Part shown: piece by piece, positions 12,072 through 23,800 of the stretch
Numbering within the stretch: the stretch's first letter is position 1
Layout of the letters: each line of letters opens with the position of its first letter
Source: Citrus sinensis
Lineage: Eukaryota > Streptophyta > Magnoliopsida > Sapindales > Rutaceae
NCBI RefSeq assembly: GCF_022201045.2
Contig: NC_068560.1
Location: forward strand, 33,567,001 to 33,631,000
Reading direction: 5' to 3'
Length of the DNA: 64,000 bases
The notes under the pieces: model-generated
Seen by the model: only the letters and a program-made list of their open reading frames with translations
Database searches by the model: none
What the model was told of the DNA's origin: nothing
Position numbers and translations under genes: made by a program

Positions 12072-14601
12072 TCAGGAGACTTCTGTCTTGTCCCCAACCA
12101 CAAAACGGTTTGCATCATTACTCAAGCCAGACAAATGAAGCTGCTTCCTCCTCTTGACAAGATGTAATGCAGTCTGTCTGTCATCTCGAGCCTCCTCAGA
12201 ATCAGGCTGCATAGAGAGGCACACTTGATGAGATGGGTACAAAATTTGTACCAAAACAGTTGGTACACCTATGAATTGTCCAATGTCTCAAAGGCAAGGA
12301 CCTTATTCAAGGTACAATGACAGTAAGAAATTGGGCGACTCTTTTATTAACTCTTTCTTACATCAAAAATACAGGAAAATCAATTTTCATTTAGCTCCCA
12401 CAAAATAGCACTTTAACAAGTATAGCTTGCTGAATCTTTAGTGGCATTCCCACCAGTCACCATTTGATAGGTGTCCACTAAATATCAAGTTAAAAGCCAG
12501 AGTTTCATATCTTCAATAAAAATATCCTGAAACAGAAGGACAATGTATACAGAAATACAAATGGCACATCTGATTGTGTACCTTGATAGCTAATGCCCTC
12601 TCAAAGCTTTCGATTGCTTTATCAGGCTCCCCAAAGTTTAACTGTGCCCTACCTAGAGTTATCCATGCCTGAACAAAAGAACTATTATAAGAAACAGAGT
12701 AGATAGGTGGAACTGAACAAAGTAAACAACATCTTGAAATTCAATACAGATCCCAGGAAAAGTTTGATGCAGTTCACATTAAAAAGGAAAGGATAAAGCA
12801 TATAGCTGAATGATCATCCAACACAACAGTACCTAGGACTTTGGATGTAGTTCATATTCACAGTCCAATAGCTAAAGTATGGCGAGCATAAAGTTCATTG
12901 ACAGCTTTGGCAGTCTTATAATTCAATCAATTCCTCCCAGTTAAACAAAAACATAAACTTTAAGTAGGTAGACAATCATATGCCTCCAAAAGCTTTGTTT
13001 CAATGGGGTGTTACAACTTACCATGAAAACTGGAGGAACTAGTTGCAAATTAAGGCCCAACATACCATCCAAAAAGGCTAAAATTAAGTAAGTTTGAAAG
13101 TTGGAATTTATAAAGATCTACATTGTAATGCAACTCTAATATTGCGAACTAACACAAGGTTTCGAACATCTTTTCTTAGATGCCAAGAATATACGGGAAA
13201 ATAGACCATAAAAAGCAATTCCAATTGACAAGGAGATTGAGGAGTAATCCAAAAAAAAAACACTAATTACAAGTATAACAATTGGTTCTTAAAATAGTAT
13301 GACAGTTAGCATTTTCCATTAACTTCATAAGTCTTTGTAGGAAATCTTAAAAATGAAAATTATTTACACTGCACTATCAGTTCAATTTTGCAAAATCATG
13401 ATAGAAAATAAAGTCCTTAGAGAAATAAAAAACAAAAAGCAAATTGCCAATGAAAAACTTCAATAAGAAGGTTCAGGTTTATTTTTAAGGAAACCTTGTT
13501 CTTTCTTTCTTTATTTATTTATTATTTTAAGACAACATAGATATTAAATTTGATATAAGAACTGCACAGATAACAATCAAATTCAATGAGTTTAAGGTCG
13601 ACATACCTCTGCCCATGATTGTTCCAATTCAGTAGCTCCTGTAAAGTTGAAAGTATAAACCATAAGTTATGTACCACGGAACTTATTACAATAGACAAAC
13701 ATTAGTTGTAAGAAAGTCCAAAAGTATGCAACTCAGAACTTGAAAGATGCTAAATGTGAACATTCTGTTCACTGGATGTATCATAAAACCCAATTTATTC
13801 TGATAGAAGACATGAACTTAAATATTGAAAGATTTTAAAATTCAAGGGCATATAAGAAGTTTTAAGGAAGATAACGCATACTTGTCAGTCATTTACAATA
13901 AAACCATTTAAGCATATCAAGCTACCATTCAAATACGATGCATGAAAGAAAAACGGATATGAATTTGATCATACGAGTAGCTGCCTTCAATGCATTCCAC
14001 GCATCCCCAAGTTCTAATAAAACTTGTGCTTTCTGCTCATGCAAGACCGCATTTTCAGGCCTCAAATTAAGAGCAGCCTCCCACTTTCCAAGTGCTTCCC
14101 GGAATTTCCCATCCTTCAAAATGAAAGTGCCATCATAATAGTGAAACGCATGTAAACCCCAAATGTAAATAACAAATAAAAACAATACTTGCACACATGC
14201 AATTTTTCAGCCTAATTATTTTCCCCCCAAAAGCAATCCTTTCCCTATTGTCTCACAAAATTGATCGAACCTAACCAACAAGTCCTGCATGCCACATATT
14301 TAACAACCCCAGATAAAATTAAAAATGAAAAATTATGTCTTTTTAATAGAAAAAGCAGAATTGAGTATTGAAGCGAAAGTAAAGAAAAGGGTACCTCGGC
14401 AAGGTTATTGCCTTGGGCTTCGAATGATAAGGCAAGTTGTTTAGCGTCGAAGGGCTCTTGATGTTCGTTATTATCATCGTTCTTTTCGAGCTCTGTACCA
14501 CTTAATCCGCGCTCTTGGTCTTGTTGGTCAAAAGGAAGATTTGGGAATTGCTGCAGTGACCGCTTCTTGTTGCCCTTGTTTTTGTTCCACGTCAATTTCA
14601 T
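12072..14601 (-). CDS. TTC33: TPR protein, TTC33-like, five exons (199 aa)
   Basis: Assembled by eye from GT-AG sites: exons 14601-14395, 14113-13975, 13638-13607, 12668-12582 and 12206-12072. Frames join cleanly (207+139+32+87+135 nt, 199 codons plus stop). The protein opens MKLTWNKNKGNKKRS, a basic start, then an acidic linker. A first TPR-like pair is DGKFREALGKWEAALNLRP and AVLHEQKAQVLLELGDAWNA, then ATELEQSWAEAWITLGRAQ and FGEPDKAIESFERALAI. The tail is PDSEEARDDRQTALHLVKRR and a polar end. This order matches plant proteins annotated as tetratricopeptide repeat protein 33; TPRs bind partner proteins, and the partner here is unknown. No lesion seen; the gene appears intact. Confidence 0.92.
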
Positions 14602-14884
14602 CTCTCTCCGCCTCTCCCCCTACTTTCTCAATTTCTCGGGACAAAACCACCCACAGTTAGAAACTTGTACCTCAGCCATTGCAATATCTTACACTTCTTG
14701 TTCTAGTCGGGTAGAAATAGGCAGCCCAGTCCAGTAACTAGCTGGACCCACTAAACATATTAAAATGGCCCTCTGATTCATAAGGATGGGCTGCCCCAAA
14801 GCTCGTTCATGATGCGCATTTAGGTGTCTCTACTCTCTAGGATATCTATCATACTATTTTTTAAAACTTCAAGCATCATGAACA
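14602..14884. promoter_or_regulatory. Divergent spacer between TPR gene and tRNA-Arg
   Basis: 283 bp holding the 5' UTR and promoter of the minus-strand TPR gene and the upstream flank of the tRNA gene. No clear TATA box was identified for the TPR gene. Confidence 0.4.
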
Positions 14885-14957
14885 GCGCCCATGGCCTAAT
14901 GGATAAGGCGTCTGACTTCTAATCAGGCGATTGTGGGTTCGAGTCCCACTGGGCGTG
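14885..14957 (+). tRNA. trnR-UCU: tRNA-Arg (anticodon UCU)
   Basis: The 73 nt fold as a cloverleaf. Acceptor strands GCGCCCA and TGGGCGT pair (one G-U), with discriminator G. The D-arm region is TGGCCTAATGGATAAGG (A box), the anticodon loop CTTCTAA carries TCT, and the T arm GTGGGTTCGAGTCCCAC contains the B box GGTTCGAGTCC. No intron. It decodes AGA. A run of four T at 14973-14976 and ten T at 14992-15001 give Pol III stop signals. Confidence 0.97.
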
Positions 14958-14991
14958 AGTGAGGTTGAGCGCTTTTATAGAGCTCAGTTCA

Positions 14992-15001
14992 TTTTTTTTT
15001 T
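14992..15001 (+). terminator. Pol III T-run terminator of tRNA-Arg
   Basis: A run of ten T starts 35 nt after the tRNA 3' end. A weaker TTTT at 14973-14976 comes first and may already stop most transcripts. Confidence 0.6.
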
Positions 15002-15955
15002 CAACTTAAATATTTGGTCTGTTTGTGTTCGGTCTTCCTTCTCTTTTCCTAGATTGAAGTCTGAAGAGAGCTACCGCTGATTTTCAATTCGTCCAATCAG
15101 TTTCCTCGAAAGCCTCTTGTGGTGAGAACGTTGAAGACTTGTTCTTTTTTGTCTGTACGCGTGTCACATTTGTCTTTATATGTTATGTATAAAGTTTATT
15201 GTTAATCTAAACTTTAATTAAGATTAATTATATCAAAGTTACATTTTCCTATTTGAATTTACATACTCCATCTCGATTAAATCTACATCTCCGTCTAACC
15301 TCACGCGACCCTTTTAATCAATAACAAAAGTTTCCCAGAAACTTCTATTGATTTCGTAATTATATTTTATATTATTCAGATTCCCACTAACGTTGTGTGA
15401 AATTCATGATTCATGAGAAAAGGAAATGGCCAATAATAATAATGATGAAAATAATGTAATTTAACTTGGTGAAAATAGTATTCTTTGAATCGTTACTGTA
15501 TTACTGAATCTAAGAAATTATTATTATTATTATTATTTTGGCACCTAAATAAAGGGCAAAATTGGTTCACACATCAATGACACGTTGAAATAGGAAAAGT
15601 AAACCAAAATTAATCCGGCATATAAATGAATGGCAAAATTCCAAGAACCGCGTGCATCTAGTCTACAGGGGCTCACGCGGTTTTGGGGTTCAAATATCTA
15701 GCTACGAGCGAGCGGAGCTAGCGTTACATATGAAAGAATTATGGACAACTAATCTTTGATTTGTCTTTATATTCCATATATTTATTATGATGAGTTAAAA
15801 AACCAAAAGGAAATTAAAGTCCCACATTTTAAGTCTCCAAAAGCCCTTTGTTGCATGCGTAGTTCTCTGAAACATCATTATCGCAGTTATTAGGCCACTC
15901 ATCCAATTCGGACTTTCACTTTGTTTCTAAAAATTAGAAACCTCAGAATTTAATT
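15002..15955. other. Intergenic region upstream of small-protein gene A
   Basis: No ORF supported. It includes the likely promoter of the 15956 gene. Part of it (about 15350-15430, AAACTTCT then GTGTGTGAAATTCA then GATTCATGAGA) resembles 21080-21150, which suggests an old duplication. Confidence 0.5.
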
Positions 15956-16195
15956 ATGGGGCAGAAGCTGGGAGAGGAAGTTGCCAGAGCCGAGGTGGCT
16001 GCGCCGAGATTCACTGCCAAGAAAGGAGGAATCATTCCGCCCAAAAGGAAGTCAGTGAAGAAGATTATAGGTATTGAAATAGCCCAGTCTGTTTCTTCTC
16101 TTCTCCGTTTATGCTGCCTTTCTTCGAAATCCCCTGAAGATCCATCTATTAACACTAACAGTAATAGTTGCCCGAAAATGGAAAAACAAAATTAG
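15956..16195 (+). CDS. Small basic protein, family member A (79 aa)
   Basis: Unrecognised small protein. It starts MGQKLGEEVARAEVA and carries the family core GGIIPPKRKSVKKIIGIEIA at residues about 24-43, followed by QSVSSLLRLCCLSS with a Cys pair and a polar, Ser/Asn-rich tail. The core aligns with four other ORFs in this window (29701, 37131, 40011, 48733), and that repeated conservation is the main reason to call it a gene. The core is a Pro-Lys/Arg cluster followed by an amphipathic stretch; no signal peptide or membrane segment is evident. A second Gly follows the initiator region (MGQ), so N-myristoylation is conceivable but not assured. Function unknown. Confidence 0.65.
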   Translation: MGQKLGEEVARAEVAAPRFTAKKGGIIPPKRKSVKKIIGIEIAQSVSSLLRLCCLSSKSPEDPSINTNSNSCPKMEKQN

Positions 16196-19100
16196 GGCAT
16201 CAGTCTCATACGTTAGCGTACAAAACCATCAAAATTTCACTTTATATAGAGCTTTTTTTATAGTGAAAAGCACCTACCTATATCCATACCCCTTCAGTTA
16301 ACTTGCACTTTTTCTTTTTCTTTTTAAACTTCTATTTCATCTTGTGTTGTACGATTATTATATCAAATTTCTTGTGATTGGAATTACATGCAAGCGTCTC
16401 GTGTACTTTTGTACTAGCAGCAATATCAATATAATACGTATCATACACTGATGGAGTGAAAATTAACTACATTTTTATCCCATCAGTTACTATTTTAATT
16501 AGTAATAGCACTTGTATGAAAGTTGTTTCTCTCAGCTTTCTTTTGTTCAAACTATTTGTTAATTCATGTCCCTTGATCTCCCGCCTTCAAGCAAAAAGTT
16601 GGTGTTAGTTAATTCGTGAGAATGATGGATAGAGAGAGACAAAACACTTTAATAATTTCACTTCATTCTTTAAAGTAGGCACCATTGTATCTTTGACACA
16701 TCTGGCCAAATCTTTAAAGATTTACAAGAACGTAATTAGTTGGGGTCACACGGATGACTGATCCATGATCTCTAAAGTTTAAAAGTACAAAAAGAAATCA
16801 TTTCTAATTTTTCGCTCCATGTGCAAATCATATTTTTCATTACAAAACAAACTTTTTTTTTTCCCGATGGGTTTTGTTCTTTTCCATTCTATGAACAATT
16901 TATTCCTCTTCCATTTTTATATTTCTGTTTAATTTTAAATAACTTCAACATAAATTAATATGGACGCAATGTTCTAACTATTAAACTATACGTGCGGTTG
17001 GTGAGTATTTTAATATAACGGTTAAAAGCTTATTTGGTTTCTGTATTTTAATATCAGTATCCATTTAGTTTTTATATTTTTAAAAATATCTCAAAATATT
17101 AAAGTATTAATATCCCTATCATTACTTTTTATTTCTTTTCACTTACTTTTACAATATTATCCTTTTATAATAATTTTTTTGTTTGGACATTAATAAAAAG
17201 AAAATAATTAAATTATCAATTTAACCCTATAAAATTAAAATATATATATATATATTAATTTTTTTGTAAGCACCATTTGCACACTTGGTAGTTTGCATAC
17301 AATTTTTGATAATTAAAAATTAATATAATTTTTTTTAAGTTTTAGGATTAAATTGATAATTTAATTATTTTCTTTTTATTAATTTCTAAATAAAAAATTA
17401 TTATTAAAGGGTAATATTGTAAAAGTAAGTCAAAAGAAATAAAAAATCACGGTAGGGGTATCAATACTTTAACGGTAGGAATGTTTCGAAAATTTTTTAA
17501 AAATATAAGGACTAAATGGATACTAATCTTAAAATACATGAACTAAATGGACTTTTACCTTTAATATAACTATTGAACTTAATTTATTCTTACAGTTTCC
17601 TAAGAACCTTTTTTCTTGGCGAAACAAACATTTATGCAGTTCAAGGTTGATCATCTGCAAATGTTTTTACGCAATGCAAGCCGGGCCCTGCTTCACTCTC
17701 TTTAGGACCCTTTAACTTGAAACCACTCGTTTATCGAAAGTACCTACCCGGAAACTTCTCTCCAATTCTTGATCCTTAATTTATTTTTACTGTTCAATTA
17801 AATTCTGAAATCCTGTATTCAGTAAACTTTCACTTGCGTGTGAACTTTTAAAATTGATCAGGAAAGCAATTTTGTAGCAATTTCTTAGAATTTCAATAAA
17901 CATGACAGTAAATTGTAAACCCCAAGTGACAATCCATGACCAAACTCAAGCAAGAAAATTTTTGCGGCAAAAAGAACCTTGAATCCCGGCATATCGGTAT
18001 CTTTTGGGACATCCCACCATTCAAACTGAAGCAAGAAAATTGAAAATTGGTTTGTTTGTGGGGCAGCTTATTGCATTATCCTTATTTGTCTTCATAATTT
18101 TTATTTGTCTTGTAGGTAGGTAGCTGTATGACCATCGCTTTCCCATTTAATAATGATATTCTTTTGGGTCGTATTTGAACCTGGATCTAAGATTAAGATA
18201 TGTGCATTAAATAACCTCCGGAAATCGTCTCCTTTCCATCATTTTAATCTTTACTTTTTTTTTTGGGGGTCCGTACGTTCAAAGATCTGTGATATTATTT
18301 TAATTTATTAACTTAATGCGTGGCCCTGGTCCTCGTATGGTTGATTTAGAAAAATAATTGACGGTAAGTTTGACTAAATTAGATCAGATGGTGAGAGTTT
18401 AATTTTATTTTTTTATGTGATTTAGAAAAATATCACATGAATACATACAAGGGCGGATGTAGCATGTGACTAGTGAGGGCTTGCTCTCACATGCAGGCAA
18501 AAAAAAAAAATTCTAAAATTAAAAAAGAAAAATATTTTAATTTTCTAATTAGTCCCAATACAAAATTTATTAAAATAATCACTATAAATTATAAACCCCC
18601 ATAAAATTTAAAATTTAACTTTTAAGAATTATAAAACTTATATTTTAATTAAAAATAATGATAGTCCACCACTCAAAATATTATCTATTCTCAAAATTAG
18701 GATTAATTCTTCCAGTCTTTATAATAATACTAGAGCGTACGTTTTTTGTAATGAAACTCATGAAGAATCATCTTTGGAATCAAATGAGATAAATGATAGT
18801 TTAGTTGTTTATATAGGAAATAATAAATTTAATAATATTGATAATAAGTCTATTGCATAATATTTTTAAAATACGAAAATGCATAGATAATATTATAAAT
18901 GTATTAACAAATATTTTATATATTCAAAATTTTAGTTTTTCATATTTTACTATTATCTAATTTAACCCCCGGTAAATTATTTTTCTAGATATGTCACTGA
19001 GTACCTAGCCATTGAACTGTGTCAACCATGCACCAACCAGCAAGTAACACGGAAGACATTATGGTTGATTAGTCAACGAGATACTAGAATATATATATGT

Positions 19101-19369
19101 TAGCTTAGGTAAAATTAATGTCCGATAATTTTTAAGCAGTATTTTGTTGAATGATTAATTGGTGGTTCTGTTAATTTCATAGAGATATATAATTAGATTC
19201 GTCAAGAAACCAAACTTGAATAGCCTTAAACCAAGAAATTCCAATTCGACATATATACGAGATATCGAAATTTTAACACAACTTTGAGGGGAGACCATAA
19301 TTATAACTATAAACTAATTTAAGATGATTGGCACTTATATTATAAATAAAAAAGCATAAAATGTTTTTG
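16196..19369. other. Gene-poor tract with transposon remnants
   Basis: No coding region supported. It contains the MITE at 17020-17559 and a segment around 17790-17960 that resembles 25070-25200 (CTTGTATTCAGTAAA-type sequence followed by TTTCACTTG), evidence of older duplication. The remainder is AT-rich. Confidence 0.5.
17009..17570. mobile_element. Mutator-like MITE with long inverted arms and TSD
   Basis: A 540-bp element at 17020-17559 has arms of roughly 200 bp in inverted orientation. The left end GGTTAAAAGCTTATTTGG corresponds to the inverse of the right end CCATTTAGTTC...GACTTTTACC only approximately, but inner arms match well (TATCAGTATCCATTTA against its complement near 17515). It is flanked by an 11-bp direct repeat TTTAATATAAC (17009-17019 and 17560-17570). 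Long terminal inverted repeats with a 9-11 bp target duplication suggest a Mutator-type non-autonomous element. No transposase is encoded. Confidence 0.7.
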
Positions 19370-19990
19370 TTTAATAGAAACATTTTGGTCATTTTCAAAT
19401 TTCTGACGAAGTAATTGTGACGGTTCTTTCCACAATCAGTCAATTATTATGATCGCTCACTTTATGCTAATTGTTCAACCACTCTTTCAACTTTTTCTTT
19501 TCTGTTCAACGATGGAATGATAAAATGATCAAAATAATGTGATAGGCTGATAATGAATTAAGTCCAATGCACACAAGAAAGTTTTGAAAAAGTTTTTGGA
19601 AATATCGATCTATAGCTTTATATCATTGATCAAAATAGATAAAAACAAGCAATTACACCGTTTTTTGGAGAGTTGTTTTAGTTTCTTTCAATTCTCATAA
19701 AAGCATTTGTTGTGTTAAATTTCCCATCAGCTCCAGCTTGATCTCAATATTTCCTTATTAGCGTATCAGTACTATCATTTACTGTTCTCCTGTTCAAAAT
19801 CTTTGAATCCCTTAAATTGGAATTGTAAAATTTGATTTTTCCCTTTGAAGAGTATAATCTAGCTAGTTAGGCTTGGTCAAGAATTTCATGATCACCAAAC
19901 CATCTGATTAAGCCACTAAACTTAGAGATAGAAAAATTAATCAATTACTTGGTTTCAACTTAGCCAAGAAATGTCCAAGAAACTTCCTAG

Positions 19991-20041
19991 CTCGAAATTA
20001 TTTATAATTAAAAGGCTCGAAATTATTTATAATTAAAAGGC
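19991..20041. repeat. Short tandem duplication
   Basis: GCTCGAAATTATTTATAATT plus AAAAG is present twice in direct succession, a unit of about 25 bp. Confidence 0.85.
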
Positions 20042-20188
20042 TTTAGTAATATAATTTTATGACCCTAGTAATTTAGTTCCAATGTGACAGTAAGTTGCTC
20101 AAAGTAATCAATTTCCAAATGAAGATAAAGACATGAGTCATGACCACCTTGCCACAATATTACTAAAGGGTCATATGTGTGTGTGTAT

Positions 20189-20495
20189 ATCAAAATCTCC
20201 AATTATGTATCATGCATGCATGTGTGTGTGTGTATAGTTTTTCTCTAGTGCTAACATCCTCATTTTTTTAATGCGGACACACTCTTAAAACCCATGAGGT
20301 TTAATAAATTTATTTCTAAATGAACTATAAAGTCGTGCCGTTTAAGAGAGTTAAAATCTTAACTCTATTAAACCTTATAGTTTAAAAGCATGTCTGTATG
20401 AAAAAAAAAATAATGTGAACACTCGCACTAGAGAAAGACTATACACACACATACATCCACAAATACATACATGATAAATGATTGGAGATTTTGAT
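20189..20495. mobile_element. Foldback (long inverted repeat) element
   Basis: The left arm begins ATCAAAATCTCCAAT and the right arm ends ATTGGAGATTTTGAT. Inside, TATAGTTTTTCTCTAGTGC on the left matches the inverse of GCACTAGAGAAAGACTATA on the right. Arms are about 100 bp with mismatches and a spacer of about 100 bp. Target duplication is not clear. Probably a MITE or foldback element. Confidence 0.6.
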
Positions 20496-20830
20496 AATCT
20501 AAAAGATATTGCGTTGATTGGATCATCAATACTTTTGATTGAAGTGTTATATATGGGTTGGATTTTTACCAAGAAGTTCATTTGAACTACTTATAATTTA
20601 ATATACATCTAGGGTCTATATAAAATATTGTCCAAGTTAACAAGTAATTCCGATTTCAGTTATTTTTCACAATGATACCGGTGCTTAATTTGTTTTGAGA
20701 GACGATTTTAGATGAGTATCGCGGTAAAAGTGTCTTTTGTAGTGGTAATTTTCGGATGTTGGTCAAGTTTACTGCAGCAAGGAATTTACCATTGGCTTAT
20801 CCTTGAAAAAATTAAGTTCAAGTCTCGTAC

Positions 20831-23800
20831 GAAGGAAGTGCCAAAATTTGAAAATCAACACACTGACTTTTTACCTTGAATATTTTGTCACGTTCTCACA
20901 TAGTTACATTTAATAATCAACAATAAGAGCCAACATCTCAACAGCTAGCAGAACCTTCTTCTAGTTATATATTTTTCTGCAAAAACCACGTAATTCCAAA
21001 ACTTTTGTGGCTCGGTTAGAGCATGCACCCCTTTGACAAGTGAGTTGGACTCTTCACGAGTTTTCAGTTTGATAAATTTCACAGAAACTTCTCACTTTGA
21101 TCGTTAAATTTTCACTCCCGTGTGTGAAATTCAAGATTCATAAGAGAATAAGATGACCACTATCGACAGAAATGTCTGTGGCATCATCATGGAAAGTGAT
21201 TTCTGTGCGAATTTCTACTGCAATTACATATATATATGTATGTATGTATGTATCATGTATGTATGTATCGTTAATTGTCAGCTACTGAACCCAGTTATTA
21301 AAGCCTTTGTTGATGGATGAATCATAAATCAAGACCAGACCCAAAAGGACGGTATTTTCTTTTTCGTTTCCAGCTTCCGAATTTATTCATTTAGGTCCAA
21401 CTCAGGTTAGTGACTTAACCAGTTTAGTCCACGCACGTAAATCGCTTATGTTGACTAAGTCAAAAGGCCGTTATTGGCCGTCAAAAGAAGCGGGAGTGAC
21501 AGCTGGTGATTGTTATGCTCTGACAAACTCTCCTAATTATAGAATTATAGCTGATTTACCGCCTTTCTATAGATAGAGATTTAGAGCTATAGAGAAAGAA
21601 ATTCGGGAAAGTTTCCTCTTGAGATAAGCTCTATGTGGTATTATATAAACACTCGTTATAGTAACTTAGAAGCTAAATTGATTTCATTCTACATTTATAT
21701 AACGAAAAATTTACATTATTTTAATTACTTTTGTCAATATTATTATTTAAAAATTATATTTGTCACATATTATTAAATTTTATTTTATAGTGATATTTTT
21801 TCTTAAGTAATAATGACTTTGAAGACGCAATATTTTTTTTTTCTCTTTCAAAAATAAAAGAGAAAATTAAAAAAAAAAAGAACATTCCTTTATGCTTTCT
21901 TTCGTAGTTGACATTGCTTTTGTTGCTTTTGTGCAATGCTATCAAAAATGGTAGAGAAGAAAGTGGTGGACAACATCCTTCTAAACCTCTCATTTGATTG
22001 TTTCACTTGTATTCAAGTTAGACCTAGAAAGTTTTGATAATTAGGGTTATACTTCATATACCTTTTGAGTCATTAATGGAAATGTTTTAAGATTACTTTG
22101 GTTTAATTTTCACCGCATTTTTCATTTTTAGAATAAACTTTTGTAAGGATTTGCAAAGGCTTCAGGATTGCAAGAGTTCGGGAAACTTAGAACATATATA
22201 TTAAACTTGTATTTTCGAATGGGGACTTAAGTGAGAATAGCGGCCCACAACTCCGCCTAATTTAAATAGTTTGGGCTTTTTGACATATTAAAGAGGAGTA
22301 AAGACTGTAAAGTTATTTAGCACCCCTTTATTATCCTTATAAAACCCAACTTCATATAAAATTATAATTAAAGACACATAAGAATTAAATACATCAAGAT
22401 TTTTTTCAACAAATTACTTACATTTATAATCAATTCTTTTTTTATTTTCTACTTGTTACTTCCTATATAACTAACATAAATTGCATAATTTTAGAATAAT
22501 CTATAGTTCTTTTTCTATTTCTTATTGATTAAATATGTTTCTACTTAAAATTGCTTTCAAATTATAATCTAAAATACGTATAATTTATGATTAAGAATAA
22601 AAAATTAATCACTGAAAAAACTTTTAATTTGTATGTAAGGTAACATTAAGATTGCAAAAGAGGGGAAAAAAAGCACAATACGACTTTGAGTTTTAACAAT
22701 AAAAAAATTAAATGAAAAATAGAAGAGTGTATTTGAAAAAAAAAAGAAATATTTTTGGAAATAAAATAAATGTAACTGAAAAAGGGATATATATAGAATG
22801 TACAATGTAAAAGTTAATTTTTTAAAATTCGTATGTAAGTGTAAATATTAATAAAGTATTTTGAAAAAATTTTAGAATGTAAGTAGCTTCAACCGTAAGT
22901 TTGATAAAAATCACTTTAACTTCCCAACCATAGCTACAAATACAATGTTTACAAATACTTTAATGTAAGTCACATCTCCCCCAACAACGATAGCAAGTAT
23001 TGTCAAAGACTTTACTGCAAACCACAACTCCCAAACAACAATACCAAACTGAGTGTAAATGCCAATTTGGTAATGTTTTAGCATTTAAAATCATTATTAT
23101 TAGTTGTGCTATATAATTAATCAGTTCTGAAGAGAATTAACTAAATATTTTTGTAATTTGTTTTTGAAATACTCTTATTTTTAAAAATAATCATATGTAT
23201 TTCATATATCTTACTTCTAAACTATTGTAAGAATACAAATGATTAAAATGGACATAATATTAAATAATATTTATGTACGCATTTATAAACATGTACATAT
23301 AATATTTTTTTATTATGTATATGTAATAATTGATTATTGGAATAAATATTTTTTTTTATTTTGTCATCACAATATAATTGGTGGTTATAATAAGTCTTTA
23401 AACTTAATAATTGTATTTTCTATTTGAATAGGGAAAATTTTATATATATATATGAAACTGTGTTAAGTATAATACTGATTCTCAAAATCAGATTTTGAAA
23501 AGTTACTCTTTTCCTGTTTTTAACTTTTCAAAATCTGTTGTACACTGGCAAAATGCTTTTAGAAAAATTTATCAAACACTAATGTTAATTTTGTATATTT
23601 TTAAATTACTTTTCAACATTTCAAAAGTAATCTCAAATAGGTTAATTGGCCGGAGCCAAAACACGAAAACAAGAAAACAAAATTTAAAAGTTAATAGAAA
23701 CAAATTAAAACCTTCCTGTGACTTCGCAATAGACCAAAACAAAGTTACAACAAATTTATTGGAGTCAATTATTGATGCAACGCTTTTTATACGAAAAGGT

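Larger units (their letters stand above)
19370..20830. repeat. Old copy of the 34.5-36.1 kb block
   Basis: Scattered but collinear similarity to about 34470-36150. Landmarks are AAACATTTTGGTC with CACAATCAGTCAATTA, TTCCCATCAGCTCCAGC, ATACTTTTGATT with AAGTGTTAT, and GGTCAAGTTTACTGC. Order and orientation are kept, so this is a diverged tandem duplicate. No small-protein ORF was found in it. Confidence 0.65.
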
